NCBI GenBank assembly: GCA_963735025.1 | Contig: CAVTJG010000009.1 | Span: forward strand, 744,001-808,000 | Reading direction: 5' to 3' | Source: JAABRB01 sp963735025 | GTDB taxonomy: Bacteria; Pseudomonadota; Gammaproteobacteria; Burkholderiales; SG8-39 | DNA: 64,000 nucleotides | Position numbers and translations under genes: made by a program | Shown here: positions 43,614 to 53,093 of the stretch, piece by piece | Numbering within the stretch: position 1 is the stretch's first letter | Layout: every line of letters begins with the position of its first letter | The notes under the pieces: generated by a model | The model's input: the letters and a program-made list of their open reading frames with translations, nothing else | Databases searched by the model: none | Told to the model about the DNA's origin: nothing

Positions 43614-43693
43614 GACAATTTCCTCCTCGGCGTTTTCGTTGGTCTTTGCGATCGGATGGTACTGCCAAATGAATGCAAGTCAAATTGCGACGG

Positions 43694-44852
43694 TCAGCCG
43701 TTTCCGTCCTGGCGCCGCATCGACCCCGCAACGATCTTGAACTCGAACAGCCGGCACTCGAGCGGCCCATTGAAAAGCGGCGTGCGCTTCGACGCCTTCA
43801 GCCCGATCAGCTTCGCTAGCCGCAGGTCCGCGGTGAGGATGTAGCAGCGCCAGCCGGCGAAGCGCGCCTTCAGCGCGTCGCCGAGCTGCGGATAGAACGA
43901 GGCAAGCTCTGCGTCCTCGCCGACGCGCACGCCGTACGGCGGATTCGTCACCAGCACGCCGACCGGCGCGGGCGCGTCCACTTCCAGCACGTCCGCGCGC
44001 TGCAGCGAAACGGCTCCGGACAGTCCAGTCTGCTCGAGCGCGGACTGCGCGCTGTCGAGAATGCTCGCATCACGATCCGCGCCGAAAATGGCCGGCTTCC
44101 GGACGTCGGTTGCGCGCTCGCTGGCCGCTGCGCGGAGATTGCGCCACAGGTCTCGCATCGAAATCATGCAATCGCTCGAACGCGAACGTGCGCCGGCTTC
44201 CGGGCGCGATGCCCAGCGCGATCTGTGCCGCTTCGGCGAGGATCGTGCCGCTCCCGCACATCGGATCGAAGAGCGGCTCGTCCGGGCGCCAGCCGGAGAG
44301 GGCGATCAGTCCCGCGGCGAGATTTTCGCGTAGTGGCGCCTCGCCGGTCGCGCCGCGCAGCCCGCGCTTCCAGAGCGGCTCGCCCGAGGTGTCGAGGTAC
44401 AGCGTCACGGTACGCTCGTCGAGAAAAGCGTGAATGCGGACATCGGGTGCGCGCGTGTCCACGTCCGGTCGGCTGCCGGTATCGGCGCGAAAGCGATCGC
44501 ACACCGCGTCCTTGATGCGCAGCGTCACGAAGTCGAGGCTCCTGAGCGGGCTGCGGATCGCGCTGACGTCCACGCGGATCGCGCAGCTGACATCGAACCG
44601 CTCCGGCCAGCGGACTGCGTGCGCCGTGTGGTACACGTCCCGCTCGTTGCGATAGGGTGCCTGCGCGACGCGCAGCAGAATGCGCGAAGCGATGCGGCTC
44701 TCCAGATTGGCGCGATAGCACACCGCCAGATCGCCGGCAAAGTGAACGCCGCCTCCGACGGTGTGCGTCGCGCGGGCGCCACAGGCGTCGAGCTCGCTTG
44801 CAAGTACTGCCTCGAGCCCGCGCGGGCAAGTGGCGAACATCGCCAGGGTCAT
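43694..44852 (-). pseudogene. RlmL/YpsC-type THUMP-domain 23S rRNA (guanine-N2) methyltransferase, one frameshift
   Basis: Two frames rebuild one protein of about 385 residues. From ATG 44852: MFATCPRGLEAVLASEL, the THUMP domain, PLRENLAAGLIALSGW and the SAM site LFDPMCGSGTILAEAA. Near 44162 an extra base shifts the frame, after which come RDLWRNLRAAA, PAIFGADRD, the catalytic VTNPPYGVRVG and the C-terminal ECRLFEFKIV. NPPY is the base-flipping N-methyltransferase motif; the family makes m2G in 23S rRNA (RlmL) or acts on similar RNA. Both halves are well kept, so a sequence error is likely. The Gfo/Idh gene lies 26 bp upstream on the same strand. Confidence 0.78.
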
Positions 44853-44878
44853 GGTGTCGAGGCCCGCGCGGCGACTGC

Positions 44879-45880
44879 TCAAAGGGCGATGAGCGGTCCG
44901 CCCTCGTTCGAGGACCGCGTCACCGCGTCGAGGATGCGAACGTTGTCGAGCAACTGCTCGCGAGTGTAGCGATACGCCGATTTGCCCGCAGCGGCCTTCG
45001 CCCACATCTCGAGGTTTGCGCGCACGGTCTGCGCGGCCGGGAAAGATCGCGACGTGCGTTTGCCCGACGCGTCACTCACCACGAGCTCGCTCGGCAGCTC
45101 CTTGTCCACGTTGGCGCTCTCGCGCGCCTCGGCCCAGCCCTGCGAGCCGAAGACCGTGAGCCGACCGTAGTACGGTGTCGCGGCGAGCGACGAGATCGAC
45201 GCGGTCGTTCCCGACGCGAAATCGAGCCAGATCGACAGGTGATCCTGTCCGGTCGCATTCGGGAGAACGCGGACGGTGCGCGCCCGCACCGCTTTCGGTC
45301 GCCCGGCAAACGAGATGAAAAGGTCGGTGAGATGAACGCCCAGCGCCGTCATTCCGGCAGCAGGCGCATCCTTCGCCCCGACGCGCCAGTTCGACGTTTC
45401 CACATGCGCAAAGAGATCGTGGCTGACGTTCGCTTCCATGTGCAGGATCTGACCCAGAGTTCCGGCGGCGATCAGACGAGCGATCTCTTCCATCGCTGGT
45501 TCGAAGCGGCGTTCGTGCCCGATGCCCAGCACGATTCCGGCCTTGTCGCACGCGGCAAGCATGCGCTCGGCGCTCGCGGTGGTGAGCGTGAGCGGCTTCT
45601 CGCAAAAAACCTGCTTGCCGGCCCGCGCCGCGGCGATCACCAGCGCCTCGTGCGTGCTGTGCGGCGTCACGATGAGCACCGCGTCGACGCCCGCATCGGC
45701 CAGCACGTCGTCGAGGGAATTCCGCAGAATCAGCCCGTGCTCGCGGGCGAACCCCGCGACGGCCTTCTCGTCATGATCGACCGCGTGGGTGATGTGCAAA
45801 ACGGCGCTTCCGGCGAGCCGTTGCACGATGTACTTGCCCCACCAGCCCATTCCGACTACCGCAGCGCGCAATCCGCTCAT
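44879..45880 (-). CDS. Gfo/Idh/MocA family oxidoreductase
   Basis: The 333-residue protein has an N-terminal NAD(P) Rossmann domain (RAAVVGMGWWGKYIVQRLAG), then ILIVTPHSTHEALVIAAARAG, the conserved EKPLTLT, and GIGHERRFEPAMEEI, followed by the C-terminal sheet domain. These enzymes act on sugars, inositols or related polyols; the substrate is unknown. ATG 45880 has GGAGG eight bases upstream. Divergent from the OsmC gene. Confidence 0.88.
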   Translation of the reverse strand: MSGLRAAVVGMGWWGKYIVQRLAGSAVLHITHAVDHDEKAVAGFAREHGLILRNSLDDVLADAGVDAVLIVTPHSTHEALVIAAARAGKQVFCEKPLTLTTASAERMLAACDKAGIVLGIGHERRFEPAMEEIARLIAAGTLGQILHMEANVSHDLFAHVETSNWRVGAKDAPAAGMTALGVHLTDLFISFAGRPKAVRARTVRVLPNATGQDHLSIWLDFASGTTASISSLAATPYYGRLTVFGSQGWAEARESANVDKELPSELVVSDASGKRTSRSFPAAQTVRANLEMWAKAAAGKSAYRYTREQLLDNVRILDAVTRSSNEGGPLIAL

Positions 45881-45963
45881 CTTGAATGCCTCCGAATGCG
45901 TGGCATGATACGGCACTCACGCGGCACGCTGCAGGGCCGCGCCGTGAACCTACGGGGAGCAAC

Positions 45964-47160
45964 ATGAGCAATCGCGCAGAAACCATCGCATCCTCGGGAT
46001 ACCCCCTGGCGTTTCAGGCCGCGCGCGGCGCGCAGCCGAGCGAAGTCCTCGCCGGCGGTACCGGCAACATCACGATGCGCGTCGAGGCGCGTACGCTGAC
46101 CGGGCATCAGAAGGAACTCCTCGTGACCGAGGGCGAGGGGGGCGACGTGTGGCGCCTCGTGAGCGACGAGGGACCGAATCTGAAGGGCACCGATCTCGCG
46201 CCGTTCCCGCTCGCATTCTTCAATGCCGCGCTGCATGCCGATTTTCTTCAGCGGGCGCTGGCGCTCGGCCAAGCGCACGGCGTGACGGTCGACGAACTGT
46301 CTGCCGCGCTCGACAACTATTACACGTTCAGCGGATCGTTCTTCAAAGGGACCGGAAAGGGTACAGCGGATCCCGTTTCGGCGCGGGTCGCTGCGCGATC
46401 GTCCGCCGCGCCGGAGCACGTGACGCGCGTGCTCGACGCCGCGCTGGCCGCCTCGCCGGTCCACGCGGCGTTCGCGACACCGCTCGTCAATGTCTTTGCG
46501 CTCTACGTGAACGGCCGCCGCTGTCCGGTCGTGCGCGTCGCGCCCTCGACCTCCGGCGACGAGGTCGACCCTTTCCTTGCGCACCGCAAGGCACCGGCCC
46601 CGCTGGCCGCGACGGAGGGGTCGGACGCGATCATCACCCGGCTCGACCCCGACCCGAACGACAAGCGTCCAAAGCTCATCGCGCCGGAGGGCTTCGTCCC
46701 GATCCTGATTCGCGGCACCAGCGAGGTCGTGGATCCGGACGGGGTCGTCGCGACAACCGTACTGCCCGCCTCGCCTGGTGCGCGCTTCCGTCTGCTCGCG
46801 GATGGGCGCGCCGCGCGCCGTCGCGCACCCACGCCGCTCGCGCTCGCCGCGGCCGGCGTGGCGTTCTGCTACATGACCCAGCTGAGCAGGTACGTCGAGT
46901 ATCGCAAGCACAAAGTGCACGGTATTCGCGTGGTGCAGACGAATCGATTCAGCGTGACGGGCAGCGCGCAGGACTTCTCGTTGCGCGGAGGCGTGGCGCC
47001 GTTCGAGACGCACGTCTTTCTGAACGCCGACGAGCCGGACGAGGTGATGCAGAACCTGCTCGAGATTGCCGAGAACACCTGCTATCTCCACGCTGCGCTC
47101 CGGAGCAAGCTCCCCGGTCGCGTCGAAGTCGCGCTGAACGGCGCTGCGGTGAGCGCGTGA
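45964..47160 (+). CDS. Tandem OsmC-domain protein
   Basis: The 398-residue protein appears to contain two OsmC/Ohr folds. The first (about 25-190: DLAPFPLAFFNAALHADFLQ, FFKGTGKG) has no cysteine at the two redox positions. The second (about 270-395) keeps both: C302 (VAFCYMTQLSRYVEY) and C373 (ENTCYLHAALRSK), with the typical long helix between. OsmC/Ohr proteins reduce organic hydroperoxides using two Cys. Here only the second half could be active, and the first may be structural, like half of an Ohr dimer fused in one chain. GGGGAGC precedes the ATG. A UbiX-like gene follows. Confidence 0.75.
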   Translation: MSNRAETIASSGYPLAFQAARGAQPSEVLAGGTGNITMRVEARTLTGHQKELLVTEGEGGDVWRLVSDEGPNLKGTDLAPFPLAFFNAALHADFLQRALALGQAHGVTVDELSAALDNYYTFSGSFFKGTGKGTADPVSARVAARSSAAPEHVTRVLDAALAASPVHAAFATPLVNVFALYVNGRRCPVVRVAPSTSGDEVDPFLAHRKAPAPLAATEGSDAIITRLDPDPNDKRPKLIAPEGFVPILIRGTSEVVDPDGVVATTVLPASPGARFRLLADGRAARRRAPTPLALAAAGVAFCYMTQLSRYVEYRKHKVHGIRVVQTNRFSVTGSAQDFSLRGGVAPFETHVFLNADEPDEVMQNLLEIAENTCYLHAALRSKLPGRVEVALNGAAVSA

Positions 47161-47236
47161 ACGTCACGGCGGAGCCGTGCCTGTGAGCACTCGCGTGACA
47201 CCTTCAGCCTCCCGACAGCGGACGCGAAGAGCTCCC

Positions 47237-47848
47237 ATGCAACGCCTGATCGTCGGCATCACCGGTGCGACTGGCGCGATCTTCGGCATCCGCCTGTTGG
47301 AAGCGCTGCGCGACGCTTCCGTCGAATCCCACCTGATCGTGAGCAAGTGGGGGCTACAGACGATCGAGCACGAAACATCCTACACCCTGCAGCAGGTCCG
47401 AGAACTCGCGACGGTCTTCCACGAGCAGGGCAACATGGGCGCCGCACTGTCGTCGGGATCGTTCCTGACCGACGGTATGGTGATCGCGCCCTGCTCGGTG
47501 CGGACGCTTGCGGCGATCGCGCACGGCATCGGGGACCATCTCGTCCATCGCGCCGCAGACGTGATCCTGAAGGAGCGCCGCAAGCTTGTCCTGCTCGTGC
47601 GCGAGACGCCGCTCTCGGAAGTGCATCTCGAGAACATGCTGAAGCTTGCGCGGATGGGCGTGACGATCATGCCGCCAATGCCGGCGTTCTACAACCAGCC
47701 GCGCACGGTCGACGACATGGTCGATCACATCGTCGCGCGGATGCTCGACCAGTTCGGCATCGGGGCCGATTTCGCCAAGCGCTGGGACGGCGAGATGCAC
47801 CGCAAGTCGGGCGCACGGCGCCGGGCCAAACCGGACAAGATCGGCTAG
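47237..47848 (+). CDS. ubiX: UbiX-family flavin prenyltransferase
   Basis: The 203-residue flavoprotein has the UbiX/Pad1 signature: LIVGITGATGAIFGIRLLEAL (FMN-binding loop), VIAPCSVRTLAAIAHGIGDHL, and LLVRETPLSEVHLENML. It attaches a prenyl group to FMN to make the cofactor used by UbiD-type decarboxylases in ubiquinone synthesis or aromatic catabolism. No ubiD is in the window, so whether it is the housekeeping UbiX or a catabolic paralogue is open. Confidence 0.88.
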   Translation: MQRLIVGITGATGAIFGIRLLEALRDASVESHLIVSKWGLQTIEHETSYTLQQVRELATVFHEQGNMGAALSSGSFLTDGMVIAPCSVRTLAAIAHGIGDHLVHRAADVILKERRKLVLLVRETPLSEVHLENMLKLARMGVTIMPPMPAFYNQPRTVDDMVDHIVARMLDQFGIGADFAKRWDGEMHRKSGARRRAKPDKIG

Positions 47849-47899
47849 TCCGGCGGATGCCGGAAATGCGCGGCCGGGAGTGCCCGGCGCGCAATTGGC

Positions 47900-48337
47900 C
47901 TACTTCCCGATGGGCATTGTGTAACAGACCGCGGTGCCGTCCAGGACGACAGTTCCGTCGCCGCGCAGGACGCGGGTCTCGAGCTCGGTGATCGGCTTGT
48001 CCGCGCGGACTTTCGTGACCTTCACCTCGCCGGTGATCGTGTCGCCGGGGCGAACCGGCGCCAGGAATTTCCAGTTGACCTGCATGAACACCGTTCCCGG
48101 CCCTGGAAGGTCCTCCGCGACCACCGCATTCAGGATCGCGCTCGTCACACCCCCCTGCACGACGATGCCGCCGAATGGTGTGGTGCGTGCCGCGGCTTCA
48201 TCGTAATGCAGAGGATTGCGATCGCCGCTCATTTCGGTGAAGAGCTCGATGTCACGCGCCGTGACTTCGCGCGAGCGGCGTCCAATCTGGCCGATCTCGG
48301 GCATCCCGTTCGGCCACGCATCGTTCGTTTGAAACAT
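47900..48337 (-). CDS. MaoC-like (R)-hydratase/dehydratase
   Basis: The 145-residue single hot-dog domain has the hydratase motif FTEMSGDRNPLHYDEAAA (catalytic Asp/His) and FGGIVVQGGVTSAIL. Such proteins hydrate enoyl-CoA thioesters. ATG 48337 is preferred because GAGGGG sits nine bases upstream; in-frame ATGs at 48343 and 48382 are alternatives. Stop at 47900 faces the UbiX-like gene. Confidence 0.87.
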   Translation of the reverse strand: MFQTNDAWPNGMPEIGQIGRRSREVTARDIELFTEMSGDRNPLHYDEAAARTTPFGGIVVQGGVTSAILNAVVAEDLPGPGTVFMQVNWKFLAPVRPGDTITGEVKVTKVRADKPITELETRVLRGDGTVVLDGTAVCYTMPIGK

Positions 48338-48441
48338 ACGCATCTGCCCCTCATTCGACGGCCAAGCGCGGACACCACGCACCTGCCCGAACGTTGTCTA
48401 TGCGCGCGGACCGCCGGACTCTCGAGCCCGCCGCGGCTCTG

Positions 48442-50223
48442 CTACCGCTTGTGCGCGCTTTGCGAGCCGCTCAGGTTGGTGTCGTATCCGGGGAGTACTC
48501 GCACGTCGACGACGCATACTGCACCGCCCTGCGCGAGGCGCACCCCGCGCTCGATCGCCGGTGCAAGCTCCTCGATACGCGCAACCGGGCCGATTCCTTC
48601 CGCGCCCTGCGCGCGCGCCAACATTGCCAGATCGATGTCCGGCTCGTCGATGCGCTGGCCGATCCAGCGGTTCTCCACCGGGCGGCCACGCGCTTTTGCC
48701 ACGCGTTCCTGGTGCAGCTCGTCATTGAAGAACGACCGGTTGTTCGCGACCAGGATCAGGCAGGGGAGCTGGTAGTGGGTCGCTGTCCAGAGCGCAGTGC
48801 ATCCCATGAGAAAGTCGCCGTCGCCCATGATCGCGACGGGCAGGCGGCCGCTGCCCTTGAGCGCGAGCGCCGCGCCCACGGTAATACCCGGGCCAGCGCC
48901 CACGCCACCGCCGCCCTCCAGGCCGATGTAGTCCAGCGGGTGCCTGAAGTGCGCGTACTCGCCATTCCAGCCGAGCGGCAGTCGGGTGATGCAAACCTCC
49001 GTGCGCCGGGTGGCCGCATCGAGCGCTTCCGCCAGCGCGCGGATTGAAACGACTTCGGAGGCGGAGGGCGCGATCTTCGTCTTGCGCTGCGGCTTGTCGG
49101 CCTTGCGCGGCTTCACCGCCCCGAGCAAGGCGGGCACTGCGGCGTCGGCCTCGCACATGAGGTAGACATCCGCGGGCGGCAATCCCTGGTAATCCATGCT
49201 CCAGCCGCGATGGACGTGGGCGTCGGGCGACACGCGGATGATCTTCGCGCCGATGGGCGCGTCGCCCCATGCCTGCTTGAGCGTGCCGGCGAGATCCGTC
49301 CAGTCGAGCGCAACCACTACGTCCGCGTCGCGCAGCACTTTGGCGGCCGCCGGATTCAGAAAGACGCCGGGCGGCGCGGCATGCAACGGATGATCGGTCG
49401 GAAACGCGGCTGCCATCTTGAGGTCCGTGAGTACTTTGGCCTGGAGCTTCTCGGCGAGCGCCACCCGTTGCCTCCAGGCGTCCTCGCTCCGCGACGCGCG
49501 GCCGGCGAGAATGACCGCGTTCCTGGACTTGGCGAGCAGGAGCGCGGCCGCGTCGACCAGATGCGACGCTGGCATCACCGGGTCGGGGGCGCGATACCGC
49601 CCGGCGTCCGGAAACGGCGGTAGCGCATCGAGCGCCATCTCTTGCAGCGCGGCATCGAGGTTCACATAGGTCGGCCCGCGCGGCGCCGTGTCCGCGATCT
49701 GCACGGCGCGCAACAGCGCCTCGTAGGCAGCGGGAACCGAGGCGGGCTGGTTGTCCCATTTCGTGTAGTCGCGCACGAGGGCACCCTGATCGGATACCGT
49801 ATGGATCCAGTCGATCCAGGGGCGCCGCCGCGCCGCATCCCACGGCCCCGTCGCACCCAGAACGAGCATCGGCACGCGGTCGCACCACGCGTTGAAGATG
49901 GACATGGAGGCGTGCATCAACCCGACGTTCGAGTGCAGCACCACGCCCATCATCCGGTCGGCGACCTTCGCGTAGCCCTGTGCGATGGAGACTGCGCTTT
50001 CCTCGTGCAGACACAGCAACATCTGCGGCTGCGTGTTGCCGAGATGGTTGACGATACTGTCGTGGAGGCCGCGGTAGCTCGCGCCGGGATTGAGCGCGAG
50101 ATAGGGAATATCGAGCGCGCGGAGCGCTACGGCAATCGCGTCGCTGCCCCACACGCTGTCGCTGACCGGCGTGGGTTCAGGCCGGTCATGGCGGGGCCGG
50201 TTTGCGGATTTTTCTCGTTTCAT
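48442..50223 (-). CDS. Thiamine-diphosphate-dependent enzyme (acetolactate synthase-like)
   Basis: The 593-residue protein has the three ThDP-enzyme domains. The pyrimidine-binding domain has the catalytic Glu in LLCLHEESAVSIAQGYAKV; a central Rossmann domain (AVILAGRASRSEDAWRQR) follows. The PP-binding domain has GDGDFLMGCTALWTATHY and ends with NN about 28 residues on. It resembles benzoylformate decarboxylase/acetolactate synthase-like proteins of catabolic clusters; the 2-oxo acid is not evident. ATG 50223 has GAGGATCC upstream. Divergent from the thioesterase. Confidence 0.87.
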   Translation of the reverse strand: MKREKSANRPRHDRPEPTPVSDSVWGSDAIAVALRALDIPYLALNPGASYRGLHDSIVNHLGNTQPQMLLCLHEESAVSIAQGYAKVADRMMGVVLHSNVGLMHASMSIFNAWCDRVPMLVLGATGPWDAARRRPWIDWIHTVSDQGALVRDYTKWDNQPASVPAAYEALLRAVQIADTAPRGPTYVNLDAALQEMALDALPPFPDAGRYRAPDPVMPASHLVDAAALLLAKSRNAVILAGRASRSEDAWRQRVALAEKLQAKVLTDLKMAAAFPTDHPLHAAPPGVFLNPAAAKVLRDADVVVALDWTDLAGTLKQAWGDAPIGAKIIRVSPDAHVHRGWSMDYQGLPPADVYLMCEADAAVPALLGAVKPRKADKPQRKTKIAPSASEVVSIRALAEALDAATRRTEVCITRLPLGWNGEYAHFRHPLDYIGLEGGGGVGAGPGITVGAALALKGSGRLPVAIMGDGDFLMGCTALWTATHYQLPCLILVANNRSFFNDELHQERVAKARGRPVENRWIGQRIDEPDIDLAMLARAQGAEGIGPVARIEELAPAIERGVRLAQGGAVCVVDVRVLPGYDTNLSGSQSAHKR

Positions 50224-50395
50224 GACGGATCCTCGCCGCGCGAATCTACGCTCGTCGCGTGGAATGGGCAATCGCCGCGCGCATCGCGCAAAATGCTCGC
50301 ACCTTCAACGCTTGGCGGCGCTCGCCCGGGACGGTACAGTGGGGCCCGTCTTTGCCGAGATCGTTCATTCGGGCCGCCATGCAAACCGAGAACCT

Positions 50396-50812
50396 ATGAC
50401 GCCGTCACGCCTCGAGATAGTCGTCGATTTCGCCGACTGCGATCCCGCGCGGATCGTCTTCTATCCCCGGTATTTCGACTGGTTCGATCGTGCGACCGAG
50501 CGGATGTTTCGGGAGCGAGGACTACCATGGCCGGAGATGTATCCGCAGTACAAGATGGCGGGCGTGCCACTGGTCGACGCATCGGCGAAATTCATGGGCC
50601 CCGCACGCTTCGGCGACGCCATCACGTTCGAGACCTGGGTCGGCGAGTGGCGCAACAAGGTGTTCATCGTCGAGCACCGGGTGCACAACAACGGCCGGAT
50701 CATCGTCGAGGGACAGGAAGTGCGGGTGTGGGGGCTGCGCGACCCGAACGATCCTGAAGGCATGCGGGCGGGTGTCATTCCACCCGAGATCATCGCCCGG
50801 TTCAACGATTGA
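50396..50812 (+). CDS. Hot-dog acyl-CoA thioesterase (4HBT type)
   Basis: The 138-residue protein has the 4-hydroxybenzoyl-CoA thioesterase motif VDFADCDPARIVFYPRYFDWFD near the N-terminus, with the catalytic Asp, then VVDASAKFMGPARFGD-type strands. It would cleave acyl- or aroyl-CoA esters. ATG 50396 gives the normal family length. It lies 20 bp before the peroxiredoxin gene. Confidence 0.87.
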   Translation: MTPSRLEIVVDFADCDPARIVFYPRYFDWFDRATERMFRERGLPWPEMYPQYKMAGVPLVDASAKFMGPARFGDAITFETWVGEWRNKVFIVEHRVHNNGRIIVEGQEVRVWGLRDPNDPEGMRAGVIPPEIIARFND

Positions 50813-50832
50813 GAGATACGAGGGAGCGTGAA

Positions 50833-51519
50833 ATGGAAAGCGTGTGGAAAACGAGACTGCCGCGCATCGGCGAGCTGGCACCCGACTTCACGGCGAAGAC
50901 GACGCATGGCACGCGGTCGCTGGAGGACTATCGGGGCAAGTGGCTGGTGCTGTTCTCCCATCCCGCGGATTTCACGCCGGTCTGCACCACCGAGTTCATC
51001 GCCTTCGCGCGCAACCACGCGCGGTTCCGCGCGCTCAACTGCGAGCTCCTCGGCCTGTCGGTCGACAGCAACTATGCGCACATCGCGTGGGTCCGGAACA
51101 TCAAGGAGAAGTTCGGCGTCGACGTCCCGTTTCCGATCATCGAGGATCTCTCGATGCAGGTGGCGCACGACTACGGAATGATCCAGCCCGGGGCGAGCGA
51201 CACCTCGACCGTGCGCGCAACCTTCTTCATCGACCCCGAGAGCAAGATCCGCGCGCTCGTGTATTACCCGATGACGAACGGCCGCTCCGTCGAGGAGTTT
51301 CTCCGCTTGCTCGAGGCGTTGCAGACGAGCGACAAGCACGCGGTCGCGACGCCGGAAGGGTGGAAGCCGGGCGAGAAGGTGATCGTCCCGACACCCGCGA
51401 CGACCACCGACGCGGACGCGCGCGTCAAGGCGGGCTATGAGACAACCGACTGGTACTTCTCGAAGACCGACCTGAAGAGCGCCCCGAAGAAGGCCGCGCC
51501 GAAGCGCGCGAAGCGTTAG
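50833..51519 (+). CDS. 1-Cys peroxiredoxin (Prx6 type)
   Basis: The 228-residue peroxiredoxin has the peroxidatic cysteine C51 in HPADFTPVCTTEF, GLSVDSNYAHIAWV, and the Prx6-type C-terminal domain (YYPMTNGRSVEEFLRLLEAL, PEGWKPGEKVIVPTPATT). No resolving cysteine is seen at the 2-Cys positions. It ends in a Lys/Ala-rich tail (KKAAPKRAKR) unusual for the family. Reduces H2O2 and alkyl or lipid peroxides. AGGGAGC precedes the ATG. Confidence 0.92.
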   Translation: MESVWKTRLPRIGELAPDFTAKTTHGTRSLEDYRGKWLVLFSHPADFTPVCTTEFIAFARNHARFRALNCELLGLSVDSNYAHIAWVRNIKEKFGVDVPFPIIEDLSMQVAHDYGMIQPGASDTSTVRATFFIDPESKIRALVYYPMTNGRSVEEFLRLLEALQTSDKHAVATPEGWKPGEKVIVPTPATTTDADARVKAGYETTDWYFSKTDLKSAPKKAAPKRAKR

Positions 51520-51526
51520 ATTTACG

Positions 51527-52123
51527 TCACTTCAGCGCGTTTGTGGTCCAGCCGATCAACCGGTCGATTGCCGAATCTGCGGCCAGCGCGAGCGCGCGCG
51601 CGCCGCCCGCGGCGTCGGCGCTCGTGGCCGGCTGATCGGTGCTGAAGGTCGTCTGTGCGACGAGGCGACCGTTCTCGACGAGCATCGCGCGCACGCGGAC
51701 GAGCGCGTGACTGCGATCGGGCGCATCGAATACCTGGCTGAACTCGAGCAGCTCGACGCGCAGGGTCACTGCGGTGCGCACGCCGTCGGCCGGCGCGACC
51801 ACGCCGTCGCGGGTCGTGGCGACGAGCTGCTGTCGGAGCTGAGCGGTGAAGAGCTCCGCGGGCGGCGCGACCCAGCGGCTCTCGACGTAGGACCGCGGCT
51901 GCGACGCATCGCGATAGGCGAGGCGGTAGACGAGCGCCGGCGAGGCGATCCATGCGGGTGCGGTCACAGTTGCAACCGTGATTGCGCGTTGCAGGCGCGG
52001 CGACTCTTCGCGAGTCGCGGCGCCCGGGCCGAAGTCGTACTCGGCCGGCGAATGCGGCGTGTTGTTGGCGCACGCGGTCAGCGTGAGCGCGGCAATAACA
52101 ATTGCGAGTTTGCGCATGGTCAT
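51527..52123 (-). CDS. PqiC-like ABC-transport auxiliary lipoprotein
   Basis: The 198-residue lipoprotein (LAIVIAALTLTAC lipobox) has the ABC_trans_aux/PqiC domain (YDFGPGAA, SPALVYRLAYRDASQPRSYVESRWVAPPAELF). It is the last gene of the minus-strand MlaE-ATPase-MCE-lipoprotein operon and starts at an ATGA overlap with the MCE gene. Probably the outer-membrane partner of a lipid transport complex, as PqiC is for PqiAB. Confidence 0.85.
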   Translation of the reverse strand: MTMRKLAIVIAALTLTACANNTPHSPAEYDFGPGAATREESPRLQRAITVATVTAPAWIASPALVYRLAYRDASQPRSYVESRWVAPPAELFTAQLRQQLVATTRDGVVAPADGVRTAVTLRVELLEFSQVFDAPDRSHALVRVRAMLVENGRLVAQTTFSTDQPATSADAAGGARALALAADSAIDRLIGWTTNALK

Positions 52124-53076
52124 CGCCCGGCCTCGAAGCCCGCCTCACCGGGGCCGGGGCGCCGCGGCGGCAGGCCGAACACGAGGCTGTCGGGCTGGTC
52201 GGCGAGCCCGGTCAGCACCCTGTCAAGCACGCGCACTTCGTGCCGCAAGTCATCAGCCAGCACGTTCAGGCGCGGCAAGGTGTCGTCGCTGAGCGCGCGC
52301 GCCGTGGCACCGACGTCGGCGGCGTTGTCGCCAACCTGGCCGAGCGCCGGTGCACGCTCCTCGTACTTGGCGGCCAGCTGGGTCATCGAATCGACCATGA
52401 TCTCCGCGCGCTTCACCGCGCCCCTGGCCTCGTTCACCGCCGCGCGCACATCGTTCACTGTGACATGCGTGTCCGCAATCAGCGGCGCGAGTGAGGCCGC
52501 GGCCGGCTCCAGGCTCGCAGCGAGCTTCGTTGCCTGCGCAGAGGCGGCGTCGATCCGATCCAGCATGCCGATGAGTACCTTCTGGTTCTCGTCGTTGAGC
52601 AGTTTTTTCATGCGGTCGGCCACCTCGCCGAGCGCCGCAACGATCCCTTCGGCCGCGTCGAACAGGGATGGCCGCATCGGAATGCTCGCCGGCAACTCGG
52701 CCGAGGTCGCGAGCCGCTCGCGGGCCGAGCCGTCGTCGTCGAGCTGCACGAACGAGAGTCCGGTGACACCCTGGAAGCCGAGCTGCGCGTAGGTGCCGCG
52801 AGTGATGGGCGCCTCGGGATCGACCGTGATGCCGACCACCACACGGCCGGGCTCGGCCGGGTCGAAACGGATGGTCTCGACTTTCCCGACGTCGACGCCG
52901 CGAAAGCGCACCGGCGCCTCGACCTTGAGCCCCGAGACCGCGCGCGTCGTCGTCACGATGTACGGTGCACCGCCGACCTGCTCGTCACGGTTGAGCCAGA
53001 GCACGCCGGCGACGAGCGCGATGCTGAGGAGCAGTACGAACGTACCGGCGGCCAGCGCATAGGCTCTATTTTCCAT
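52120..53076 (-). CDS. MCE-domain periplasmic lipid-transport protein (MlaD-like)
   Basis: The 318-residue protein has an N-terminal membrane anchor (LAAGTFVLLLSIALVAGVLWL), one MCE domain (APYIVTTTRAVSGLKVEAPVRFRGVDVGKVE and GVTGLSFVQLDDDG), then a long helical tail (about 150-300) longer than MlaD of E. coli. MCE proteins form hexameric rings or tubes that shuttle phospholipids across the periplasm. The long coiled tail suggests a needle-like extension, an inference from the heptad-like ADRMKKLLNDENQ region. Confidence 0.88.
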   Translation of the reverse strand: MENRAYALAAGTFVLLLSIALVAGVLWLNRDEQVGGAPYIVTTTRAVSGLKVEAPVRFRGVDVGKVETIRFDPAEPGRVVVGITVDPEAPITRGTYAQLGFQGVTGLSFVQLDDDGSARERLATSAELPASIPMRPSLFDAAEGIVAALGEVADRMKKLLNDENQKVLIGMLDRIDAASAQATKLAASLEPAAASLAPLIADTHVTVNDVRAAVNEARGAVKRAEIMVDSMTQLAAKYEERAPALGQVGDNAADVGATARALSDDTLPRLNVLADDLRHEVRVLDRVLTGLADQPDSLVFGLPPRRPGPGEAGFEAGR

Positions 53077-53093
53077 TTAATTCTCCCGATTGC

